From Allium sativum (lineage: Eukaryota > Streptophyta > Magnoliopsida > Asparagales > Amaryllidaceae): a stretch of 64,000 nucleotides of DNA. Below are positions 11,099 to 22,452 of the stretch, one piece after another (positions within the stretch are counted from its first letter, which is position 1; every line of letters begins with the position of its first letter). Where the stretch lies: NCBI GenBank assembly GCA_030737875.1, contig CM060915.1, positions 635,006,786-635,070,785 of the forward strand. The letters are read 5' to 3'. The notes beneath the pieces were generated by a model. The model saw nothing but the letters and a program-made list of their open reading frames with translations, was not told the DNA's origin and made no database searches. The position numbers and the translations under genes are program-made.

Positions 11099-14074
11099 TG
11101 TAACACCCCACGTCCATTAATGTCACTCACAAAGGGAATGCATTAACTTCCATGGAGGTTTTAAGTGAATATAGAATAGTAAAATTACAACAAGACAGAT
11201 ATAAAATAGTACTTGGAAATTCAAAAACTTTATTTCATTGTAGCAGAAGCCAAAACATGTTTGATTACATCATAACACCATATTCAATGTCAAGTACAAT
11301 ATCTATCTTGATAAAACAAGTACATAATCCCATTACATGAATAGCCATTAAAAAGAAAGATAACAAGCTGGACTTTACTTCAGCAGTCCAAGCTTTCCAG
11401 AAGATAAGCGATCCAACTAGACTCCACTAGGACTTGGCCCAACCTGCGGACCTGAAGGGAGAAAAAGGATGGAAAAGAGGGGGGTCAGACATAAAGTCTG
11501 GTGAATATGATAATTCTACAATACTATTACCAAAATAACTGGACTAAGGTATAAGCTGGAAAACAAGAAAATGTCTATGAAGAGCAGATTAAGGACATAG
11601 ACAATCGCTAAAGGCAACGTTATAGGCGCTCCTAAATACTAAAGGATAAACACTATACTGCACCACACCAGTCACCCTAAAGATTCATCCCACTTAGCTT
11701 CACTTAGAAACTTTCCCAATGGCTTTACGTACCCCTAGCTGACTACATAGGTGCCGCCTGCCCCTATCTCCACTAGGTGTACCCTACTTCCCATTATTCG
11801 ATCGGCTCCCTAACTCGTAGATACCCGTGCTGGCCCCACAGTGGGGTGTATCACTCCCCTAAAGTGGCAACCTGATACAACGGACATGCACGGCTTATAC
11901 CTACACGATGCAACAACGTCTTACCTACCAGCCCGGGTCCACACACGCATATGAAACCCGTTGGACTTGCGTTGCCACCGCTCCCTGTTTTGGCCTCTTA
12001 TAGTCAAACCCAGTATGCGTGTCCCGTCCTCGACTTGGGTCGAGCTCACAAAGATACGTTTTGGGATACTGGTTGAAATGGGCCCCCACTATTTACCACA
12101 AGCATTCCACCTAAGCTTGTCCCCATTAGTCCATCCCACTTAACCCACTTAGTCATGTTCATTTACATGTGTGTTTGGTTAAGTCTAATCGTATTTCAAA
12201 TGCCTCTAAAGGCAACCACCAGATTCCTCATGCCACCCAAGGCACCTACTTAACCCCCATGTCCCACCTTACATGATTATCTGTTTAAGTATTTCTTAGT
12301 TCATTAAGGCCATAACCTCATAAAGACCTCTCACATTAGACTGGCATTTATGGCAGCTGGATTTGTCGGGCGGGTCCGGGCAGTCTTACACCATAAAAGA
12401 GTCTAACCTCGTGTCTTTACAACTGTTATGCTTTAGTTTGGGCCTAGGACCTCTCACATTGGGCCGACATTTGTGACTACTGGATTTGCCGGGCGGGTCC
12501 GGGCAGGTTTACATCACAAACGGGTCCAACCTCGTGTCCTAAGCATTGATTATTAATAATAATCCACTTTCCCCCAATTTTAATAATTCCCTACTTGAAT
12601 TATTAATTACTTCCAATTTTTAACAATGTCCATAATTGACTCAATTATGGACATTCATTCATGGTATGCAACATCTTACAAAATTGCACCCAATTTATTA
12701 ATTCCTAATATTACCCCTACCCCACGTTTGAACGTTTATTCGCAAAATATATGTTAGACTCGAATAGCCTAACTCATAGCATAAAAGAGATTATCATAAT
12801 AACAACATGTATATGTGACCAAATGAATCATAATAAGGGGTGAAACTTGCATATGTCCAACTTGCATAGATTATACATGTCATGGATCTAAAGGTGTCAA
12901 CTTGTTCAAAATTCACCTAATATGATCTCAATCAATTTTCATAAACTTACATATGAACATGTGTGAATCAAAATCATCTAATTTTTTAACAACATGGTTT
13001 TATATGGGTACACCTAACTCAATAGGCAAATTCCCATAATCAAGTTTTATTTAATTATAGTTTCAAGTTTATGGGTACACCTAACCTAATAGGCAAATTC
13101 CCATAAACAAGATCCATTTAAATTAAGAAAAAAAAAACATAACTTTAAGCATGATCCAACAGCATGATTTTTCAACATAATATAGCATGATTTATAACAT
13201 GGCATAGTATGATAGTATAACATAGCTTGACATGATTCTCAACATAGCACGACATAGCATAAGAGAATTTACAACATAGCATGACATAGCATATATAATT
13301 TACATCATACGACAACATAATAACATAATAAGAGATCCACAATATATAGAATTTACAATTACAAATCGCATCACTTTCTTGTGATCCATTCATAACTGAG
13401 TCAAATTAGTTTGTAATAGTCTTGTGAGAATCATCATACTCACCAACAAAAGAAAAGAATTAGAGAAAGAGAGATCTTTTGATTTGATTTGTGTAGATTT
13501 AGTTGTAGATGATTAGGCTTCCTCTTCTTAGTTTGTGACGGCTATGCTGAACTCCATGGCAGCAGCATGACGGTAACTTCTCTAATTTTACAAGTGATTT
13601 AGGTCTAGGGTCTACCCACTTATTTATAGATTTTAGAATTCATTTAGGCCATTAGATTTAACCTAGAAATAACCGCAGCCGTTCAAACAAGATGGGGTTT
13701 ATCTTGTTGACTCAACAATGAGTCAGAAGTGACTCAGCAAACACTCAGCATATTAATAAACTTCTATTCATGTCATAAATATATATATATTTTCTACAAT
13801 GTACATATTAGATACATCCCCCTTTACTTATTATTGTTTTTATATACATATTAGATACATCCCCTCTCTCACACACTTATTAATATTTTTATATTCATAT
13901 TAGATACATCCCCTCTCTTACATACTTATTAATATTTTTATATTCATATTAGATACATCCCCTCTCTTACACACTTATTAATATTTTTATATTCATATTA
14001 GATACATCCCCTCTCTTACACACTTATTAATATTTTAGCAACTTTAGTGTTAATAGAAAATTCGGGGTGTTACA
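11099..14074 (-). repeat. Element A 5' LTR (right copy)
   Basis: 2976-bp partner of the LTR at 2977-5951, nearly identical. Differences seen by eye include one A-run length change and about 15 substitutions, mostly transitions. It contains the same GC-rich direct repeat (about 12320-12540) and 49-bp array (about 13803-14035). It is followed by the GTTAT target duplication. Confidence 0.95.
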
Positions 14075-14079
14075 GTTAT

Positions 14080-15165
14080 TGTCAAAGTATTGAAATAACG
14101 AAATATGCAGGAATCACTCAACTCAAGTGCATATATTGATATATTCGTAATTGATGTACACGTTTGTTTCCAAAATTATTTCAACCAGTCTACAAATATT
14201 TGATATGCATTTCCAGAATGTTGTATTCCATATTATAATTAATTATAAAGAAAGCTTCAGTAATATTTCTAAAAAAATATAATTCAGTTTCTAGTTATTC
14301 AATAATATAATTAATATGATTTCAACTTTATCTATTTTGCATTTCAGAAAATAAGTTTTGACCTCTACTTATTTCGTTGTACAAAAATTCATATTATCAG
14401 TGCATTTCGTATCAGTGTGTACGTTAGTAACTAAGACAGCAGTTGCTTTTAATTAAAGTCCGAAAACATGCAGCTATACATTACATTTATATTCCAATCA
14501 TATATAAGGTATGTGATAAGAAACATATATAGGGAAATATATAGTAAGCAAGCACCTTTACAATATTACTCCTTACTTTCATATATACAGTTTAGCAACT
14601 ACAATAATTCAACTATGTTTAAGGTTTCTTTTCCAAAGTAAGTTTGGGATTGAAACAAGCAATCTAATTGAATAAATTTATCATACAACCTTACAGGTTA
14701 CCATTTTACCAATTAATATGTATAATTTAGTACAACGTCCATGCATAATTATAAAAATAAAAATATAAATGAAAAGTAAGATACCAACACTGCATTCATA
14801 AAGCGTCTGTATAAAAGACATCTACGTTCTTCCAGTCGTCATAATTGATTAGAATGTATCCATGGATTAAAACATCACATCGGGAACTCCACTTCTTTTC
14901 ATCTTTCCCTCTTGCACCATCCATTTCAACATTTATAAAGTACTTTTTATTTGGAGGAGGCGGAGGGATGTCTTTTGTGTTTTCTGTTTGTCTCGTTGAA
15001 CAACCTGACATTCTGTTAATTTTATCCCCTAATACAATTACAAATTTTTGACTTGCAAATATAAAGAAGAAATGCAAAAAAATCGTTATAGCTTAAATCT
15101 CTTAAAGATAACAAACAGCAATGATGATTGCCCATTCAAATGGAGATTAATGACAAGTAGCATAT
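14080..15165. other. AT-rich interval, no feature recognised
   Basis: About 1.1 kb of AT-rich DNA between element A and the LTR fragment at 15166. Overlapping short frames on opposite strands near 14796-15077 have no recognisable motif, and I do not call a gene. Confidence 0.5.
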
Positions 15166-18062
15166 TGAAATGACCCAAACTTCCCCTTTCGGGAAAGCCC
15201 GGATTGAGTTGAGAACACGACGCATCAGAACACAAACAATAGAACATTTCATTGCTATTACAACAATTACATCAGAGTACAATAATATTCCAGAGTATGA
15301 ATAAATATTAAACATTGGGAATGCAATCTCAAAGATTTAATAAATTACAAAGCAGCGGAAAATATAATACAATGAGTAGTGGAAAATACATCACTAACAC
15401 AACTGAAAGAAATACACAGATACAAAATTTCCGAATATAGCTTCAGCTGTAATGCTTGATCCCGTGAAAAGAAATATCTGCGCAAAACAAACTACTAGCT
15501 TCCTGTGTGAAAAATATGGACATCCAGGGTTTAGGTTAAAATAATAAACTCCAGATTAGTCATGGGACTGGTATGAGAACTAAAACAGTTATTAACTTTT
15601 TTACTTTAAAAGTTGGGGAAATCATCGAACCACGCCGTATGACACGGAATGGGTATACCCTACATGAACCTCAGTTTAAAATAAAACAACGCAATGCTTT
15701 TTAAAAAATGAAGCTATTATAAGACTCAGGCCCCATCACATAATGCAACGCAAGCCGAAGGATAGAGTTTTCCCTTATAATAGCCAAAACATGCTTGATA
15801 TGTATGAAACAATTTATTCTGATATTACAAGTGCATAGTGTTTAAAAACAACTTCAAATATAAATGTATCAATCATAAATGGCATGGGTACCATATATCA
15901 TGTCGCCTTACTAGTTCTATAATCAAAACTGCACAATGTCGTATTGGAAGTGGGATTTCCATCATAAACCAAGGCAAGGGATGGTCCTTACCGAATTCGA
16001 GACAATCTAGCCTACCATGTCACAGGACTCAGTCGCAACTGCACCGGGAGCCACAGGGCCAGTCCACAAATTACGCTAGTGGATTATATATAATTCCTGA
16101 ACAATACATTTCCCCTCCCTATGGGGCATAAATCAAGAGCCACTAGGGACTCAATATCCGAGGTACCTCGCTTTCCAACATCCATATAAGTAAAAAGTCT
16201 GGGCTCCATACCATGACACCACTCCTAGCTAGAAAGAAACACATGTTCTTCCTGGACCCTTCTCCCCTTTTCTGGTTCATACCGGGGTGTGAGGCTCGCG
16301 AAGTAACGCTATACACAAAGCTATGCTTATTAAAGTTGTGCTTTGATCATCATCCACAAGAATATGATTTTCAACAAAAGCCTTGATCATTTGCATCTTG
16401 GCATGCCACACTGACAATTCACGTCATACAACTGATGTCTATCAATATATAACCTCTAAGCTCGTACGTATCAGAGAAGCGTGTTAAGCAAGAGAATAAT
16501 TCTCCGCCACTAAACATATATATTTAATAAAAACCAATTAGCACAAAATGAAATCCAATGTCAGATACACATCCATTTACAAGTCAGTTCTGGGTTTGAA
16601 CGAAACCGGAGGAGCCTTATTCCTCCTCCCATATGTCCAATACAGGAGAAAGGCCCTCGCATATCCGTCGATCTCGAAGTACGTCTGGATGATCACCTTT
16701 TATTACCTTGTCTTGGGTGATCATCCAAACGATGTGAAGAACTCTGGTCTTCAACCACCGTCTTCATCTTCGACTTTTAATTGTTGTAGTAATTATTCAG
16801 AGTGGGTTAAACCTAGTTTTCATAATAATTCACGTATTTTCTAATTAATAATCAAGTGCTATAAAAACACATCATACGCCTCATTCCAATTCAAAATATT
16901 CTTTTATTCAAATATTCACATTATTAGGGAAAGGTTCCCATTAATTTTATCAAGGATAAATTCTGTTAAATTTATTCTTAAATCTTCCTTTGGATACCCA
17001 TTTCAAAAAAAAATTATTAACTAGTCAGGATTATCGAATATTACCGCAGTAATCATTTATTTATTAATCCCAATCCCATCCTATTCATCCCATAGACAAA
17101 ACTGGTAGCTCTCCATATCTAACACCCACTGTGTTCTCGGTAAATTTAATTACCATTTCACGTTCGAATCTAATTAAAGATTTAACTATCGCCTGGAGTA
17201 AAACTGATGGTACTCCATTCTCGATCATTTCAAGAAGTCAATAAATTTAATCCCCTCATTCACATTTTAATCTAATTAAAGATTCATTAAAACTCTAGTT
17301 CGGTTTTAATCTCAGAAATCATTACTTAATGATTATTCAAATTAAAGAAATTAATCTTATATTTAACTGGGTTAAATAACCAACGTCATTTAAAGCACAG
17401 TTCACGATAAACCCAAATCCTTCCATTAACTATGGAATCTTCACGGAAAAAAAATCAATATATAATCGATATAAATTTTCGTATCAAACTAATAATATAA
17501 ATGGAATAACGGCAAAGCCTTTTAAATTCCATATATAGTAATTGTCTTCATTCACAGAAGCTCATCTCGATTATTATTAAATCGAATTCCATTCAATTCC
17601 AATTTCTTTTATTAAATTGGAAAAAAAATTTGGAAAAATTCTGTTTAAATCTTACTAAAAGATTTATAATTTCCAAATTATATTTTCACTGTTAATCAGG
17701 ATAAAGAACGAATGTTGTTAAAAACAATAAACCCCATTCACATTTCATTTTATTCCAATTACTAAATAAAATTGGAAACTATAACAATCTTAATTAAAAT
17801 ATTTATAAATTCCAAAATTATATTTTCACCGTTAATCGGGTTAAAGAACGAATGTCTTTAAAAATACAGTTCACAATAAACCCAATTCATATTTCATTTT
17901 ATTCCAATTACTAAATATAAATGGAAACTCTATTAATATTAATTAAAAGATTTACAAATTCCAAAATTATATTTTCACTGTTAATTGGGTTAAAGAACGA
18001 ATGTCGTTAAAAATACAGTTCACAATAAACCCAATTCACATTTCATTTTATTCCAATTACTA
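15166..18062 (-). repeat. Gypsy LTR fragment related to element B LTR
   Basis: Starts TGAAATGACCC, a diverged form of the TGTAACGACCC end type, and runs to the insertion point of element B. Ordered blocks match B's LTR: CATGGGACTGGTATG (15564 and 18437), the block with CATCACATAATGCAACGCA (15735 and 18613), ACGTCTGGATGATCACC (16681; 30272 in B) and the CAACCACC-CTTCATCTTCGA block (16754; 30366 in B). The match fades after about 16900. It ends in a tandem array. The rest of the LTR and any internal region are not visible, so this is a truncated or interrupted copy. Confidence 0.75.
17550..18062. repeat. 140-160-bp tandem repeats at edge of LTR fragment
   Basis: GTTAATCGGGTTAAAGAACG-type words occur at 17691, 17831 and 17990 (spacing 140 and 159 bp). 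Each is followed by AAACCC(A)ATTCACATTTC and TTTTATTCCAATTACTA. The third unit is cut at 18062, exactly where B's LTR begins, which supports insertion of B into this array. Confidence 0.8.
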
Positions 18063-19425
18063 TGAGACGACCCCAAACCCCGTACTGACGGTGGCAAGGG
18101 TAATCTTTGGAATATAACACAGAAACAGATAATAGCAGAGCAGAAATAAATAAATAAATACACCAGATAATGAACAAATAATACACTGGATAAACATAAT
18201 CATCAGAGTTACACAGTATACAGGATCATACTTAGTACAAATACAGTTCAGCTATACATAAATGTCTATAGTGGAAATAAACATAATATGTACAATAAGA
18301 GCTGAACAGCATAAAAGAGATAAATGATAGAATCCATCTTCAGCTCCAGAAAGAGCCTACTAAAACCTGAAGACAAGGCTGCCCGTGTAGAAAAAGGGGC
18401 ACCCGAGTTTGCAAGTGAAACAAAATACGAGTCAGTCATGGGACTGGTATGGGAAATGTACTTATCACATTATACAATTGGCTAATCACGGGACCACGCC
18501 ACTTTCGTGGAACGGGTTTACTCCATTGGATTGCCAGTGCTTTAAAACAATTAAATCTTTTAAACATCGCAATGCTTTTTGTAAAAATGAAGCCATTATA
18601 AGACTCAGTTCCCATCACACAATGCAACGCAAACCGGAGGATAGAGTTTTACCTTATAATGGCCAAAGTATGCTTGATACGAATAAAACAAAAGCATTTG
18701 ATACTATTACTAGTGTTTACATGTTTCAAAAACAATTTCGAATCATAACTATCAATCATAGACGGCATGGGTACCATATATCATGTTGCCATATGTATAT
18801 ACAATCAAAACCGCACAGTCATGTATTTGGAAATTGGATTTCCGCCATGAACCAAGGCAAAAGATAGTCCTTACCGAATTCGAGACGCTCTAGCCCGTGT
18901 CTCAGGCACAGCCGCAACCGTACCTTGGATCGTCAGGGCCGGTCCACATGGAGTGGATTATAATGCCTGAACAATGCATTTCCCCGCCCTATGGGGCGTC
19001 AATGAGCCAACGAGTGACTCCATCGGTCCAGGATCGACCGATATATCCGAGGCGCCTCGCAACAGCAACAACCATATAGGTGAAAATAATATAAATGTCA
19101 GCCAGTTTAAGCACTGACACCACCTCTAGATAGAAATAACGCACGTCCCCCCTGAGGTCCTCTCCCGTTTATGGTTCATACCGGGGTGCGAGGTTCGCGA
19201 ATTCACGTTATATACAAAGCTATGCCACACAGGAGGTGCTTTGATCATCACCACAAGACTTTGCTTTTCAACAGAAGCCCTGATCACTGCATCTTAGCAT
19301 GCCACACAGGAAATTCACGCCATGTAACTGATGGCTATCAATCACACAGAATGAATTCCAATGTCAGACACACAGTCCAGTTACAAGTCCATTCTGGGTC
19401 TGAACGAAACCGGAGGTACTATATA
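18063..19425 (-). repeat. Element B LTR, left segment
   Basis: Terminal part of B's LTR (its 3' end in element orientation), from TGAGACGACCCC to the ATATA where element C is inserted. It contains blocks shared with the fragment at 15166 and GCGC-rich words (GAGGCGCCTCG near 19049). Short frames such as 18409-18867 lie in this LTR and have no protein motif. Confidence 0.8.
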
Positions 19426-19684
19426 TGTAACAACCCGAATTTTAATAACATGCTATAATCATAAATCAAGGCAGAAATAAATTTTAAAATCTGAATCAGG
19501 GGAAATAGGCTGTGCCATTGCGTTCGTCTCGGAAAAATACGTGAAATAGAGTCCGAAATTTTGTAAATCGGAGTCCGTATGACCCAATTATGCCCCGATG
19601 AAGATTCAGAAAATTCAAATTTCGAAAACAGATTTGAATTTCAGCCCAATCAGAGTAGGCGGGAAAAGTTCCCGCCCAACCCAC

Positions 19685-19770
19685 CAGGTCGACCTGGGGG
19701 TCAAACCTAGAGTCGACCTGCCAGGCCAGGTCGACCTGGGAGTCGACCTGGGGGTCGACCTCCCCGGTTG
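19685..19770. repeat. GTCGAC palindrome cluster in element C LTR
   Basis: AGGTCGACCT and AGTCGACCTG words recur at short spacing, with GTCGAC at about 19688, 19714, 19729, 19743 and 19755, in a GC-rich patch about 260-340 bp from the LTR start. It is repeated at 27675-27755 in the other LTR. It could be a regulatory or structural element, but nothing in the sequence decides that. Confidence 0.7.
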
Positions 19771-21024
19771 GGCCATTTTGGCCTGGTGCACCTGCTTGTG
19801 TTTTCTGGCCCTGTTTGTTGGTTTCTGACGTGATTTGATGGCTCAGATTTGATTTAGGGCTAATCCTATGGCTAAAACTAATCCTAAACTCTATAAAAAG
19901 ACCCCTAAGCCTACCCTAAACTCACACAAACTAATCCTATAACTAAGTGCTACCAAAATGCTTCCTAATCATGGCCTCCACCCTCTTGTCATAATCTCCA
20001 TCTTCATTCATAAGAGAGTTTCTAAGCTTGTTTGAGAGTTTCTAAGTTTGATTCAAGGCTAAAGTTCAATCTTTCTTCGTCATAGAAGCTATTTTACTTA
20101 TTCCTCAAGGCTTAGAGTGGAGCATATTATTTTCTTTGCGGATTTGCTAGTGGCTTCGTCTCAATCTTGTTTTATTTTATAGTCTTCATAGCATTGTAAG
20201 CCCTATTCTACTCTTAGATTTAAACTATGAAGTTAAATATGACATGTTGCAAGTTTGAATTTGGGCCTAAGTATGATTTGTGCTTTGAATCTATCATGTT
20301 ATGCATAGATTTGTTCTATGCATGTTTGTAAAGCTATCACCTTGACTTTGTGGATTGAAAGCTATGAGCTTTGTTTGGAAATGTTGCATAATGCAACGTA
20401 GAAACTCTCATAACCTTTATGTTAACTTGCATATGATGTTATATGCGAATCACTAGTTATCATCCTATGCCATCTATGACCTTGTATCACCTATTTGCTA
20501 AGTTTGATGTCATGCATGTTTTGAGGCTTATAATGTAATATGCAAGTTTAATGAACACATTTTGCCTCATGTGCCACCATGTTTAACTTGTGGCCAAATC
20601 CTATCACCTTATGCCCATTTTTGTCATGCTTCTAAGTTCCCTCTTTTAATCCATTTTGTGTTGTGACGAAACGTACATGCGATGGGAATGTGTATGGGTA
20701 GTTAGGTAACTTTAATGACATGAAGCATGACTTGAAAATATGACATGTGATTATGCTTGAAAACATGAACATGGACATGACATGTAGAAAACATGAAGGT
20801 GGCCAACTCGAGGTTGGGTTGAGTTTGTAGCATAAATCTACCCGGAACCGACCGGCTTGACTAGTGGCTACAAACAATAGGACCCAATGTGAGTAGTTGG
20901 TCACATCGCACTTGAAACCCGAGGTTAGACTAGGTTGTGGTGTAAAGCTACCCGGACCCGCCCGGCTTAACTAGTAACCACAACAAAGTCTAATGTGAGA
21001 GGTTTGGGTGCATTAAGTTAATTA

Positions 21025-21175
21025 ATGCCACATGGTAAGGTTAAGTCATGGACCATTTGAATACTTAACCAATTAAACACGATGGGTTGGTAGTGTTAAG
21101 TCATGGACTACTTGAATACTTAACCAATTAAACACGATGTATTGATAGGGTTAAGTCATGAACTACTTAGATACA
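21025..21175. repeat. 54-56-bp tandem motif in element C LTR
   Basis: Three successive units start GTTAAGTCATG and contain ACTTGAATACTTAACCAATT and CACGATG, with the third diverged. The same array is in the 3' LTR at about 29025-29165. Confidence 0.75.
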
Positions 21176-22261
21176 CTTGACCAACTCAATACATGGTTAG
21201 GATAGGGTTAACCACACTTAACCCGCTTGAAATCCTAGTTACGTGGTCCTTTTTAGCAGTAACCCACTTGGAAGTATCTGGATACCCTGGACTAGGCCAG
21301 GGCGGGGCACGATTACTGGACTTATTGTAAGAGACCAAAAGAGACGGCTGAATGGTGCACCGGTTGTTCAGGCGGACCATGGCCACGCACATTAAGTCCG
21401 GAGTTGAACATGGGCACCAGTAGGTTTAGACTGTGCGTGCTTGATTTGTGTCTGTGGTTTACACCCTAGGGTTGGATACACCCTAGGATTGACCTTGCAC
21501 AGTTAACTACATTTCATGATTAAGCCGTATAACACCGATACACGACGAGTTAGGCTTATAGGGAGCCGATCGACTAGACCGAGTAGTTGGACCTTGATTT
21601 AGGTCACCTCATGATGTTGGGCCAACTTTGGGCCAAGGGATCATTTCTTGTTTATACTTGACATGGATTGGATTACTAGTACTATTGGTGCAAAAACTTG
21701 ACCTTGTATATGCGATGCCACACTTGATCTATCTTGTTAACTTTTCACCATGCCAGTTATCATCCTATGTTTCATCTCTGTTTTACATGTCCAGTTAACT
21801 TTATTAGTTTTTATACTAATAGTAGGTAGGACTTACCAGTCTTTTTGACTGACCCGTTTTCTTTCGCCTCTTTTCTTCCGTTCCCCCCCCCCTCAGGTTC
21901 TCAGGGTGGGAACACTAGCACCTAGCTTGGATCTTTAGCTTGCTTACTGGATAGCTCATGTACGGTTTGGACTTGAGCTCGCTATGGCTTTACCACGTCT
22001 ACTTTGGGGATAGTTTACCTTATGTTATTTCCAGTTTTCAGTTTATGTTTCTAGACTTGTAGTAGTTGGAAAATAATGACAAAGTACTTTGATGTAACTT
22101 GACTATGGTTTTGGAATAGTAGTTTTATCCGCTGCTTTACTTACTCTGTTTACTTATATGTTCTGTCTTGTGATATCTTTATGCATGTTTACCTTGTCCG
22201 ACACCCCTCCAAAGCCAGTGTACTTGCAAGAGTGACCCTGGCGGAGGTGGGGTGTTACATT

Positions 22262-22273
22262 TGGTATCAGAGC
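22262..22273 (+). other. Element C primer binding site (tRNA-iMet)
   Basis: TGGTATCAGAGC two bases after the 5' LTR, followed by ATAAGG, matching element A. Confidence 0.93.
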
Positions 22274-22452
22274 ATAAGGTTTACAAGATTTGAGCAAAAG
22301 GGTTTTTAAAACTTACTTTTTGAAAAACTATTTTCAAAACCAATTAAGTATTTTCCAAGAAAAGTCTAGTTTATTTTAAAAGGCTATTCCCCAAAAGCCA
22401 TTAGCGCTATCCTTTGCTTCCTCGTTCTAAATCTATCTTTTCCTTTTTCAGC

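Larger units (their letters stand above)
2977..14074 (-). mobile_element. Element A: complete chromovirus (Ty3/gypsy, Tekay/Del-like)
   Basis: Full-length LTR retrotransposon of 11,098 bp on the minus strand. It is flanked by the perfect 5-bp duplication GTTAT (2972-2976 and 14075-14079). The order on the minus strand is 5' LTR (11099-14074), primer site, gag-pol (10884 to 6526), 3' untranslated region, polypurine tract, 3' LTR (2977-5951). The LTRs begin TGTAACACCCC and end GGGTGTTACA. By eye the two LTRs differ at about 16-17 sites in 2975 (about 0.55%), so the insertion is recent. All hallmarks of an autonomous copy are present. Clade placement by the C-terminal chromodomain, long LTRs and iMet primer site is inference from family knowledge. 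Confidence 0.95.
19426..22259 (+). repeat. Element C 5' LTR
   Basis: 2834-bp LTR. It includes a cluster of GTCGAC palindromes (19685-19770), a GC-rich direct repeat with CTACCCGGACCCGCCCGGC (about 20810-20990), a 54-56-bp tandem motif beginning GTTAAGTCATG (about 21030-21170), a C-run (about 21883) and a closing GCGGAGGTGGGGTGTTACA. Confidence 0.93.

Noticed and set aside
14796..15077. 93-codon minus frame and overlapping 68-codon plus frame
   Set aside because: No recognised domain, AT-driven composition, and overlap on opposite strands with Pro/Gly-run artefacts.
19598..19828. 76-codon frame at the start of element C LTR
   Set aside because: It translates the GTCGAC palindrome repeats (VDLGVDL type) and is present only as part of the LTR.
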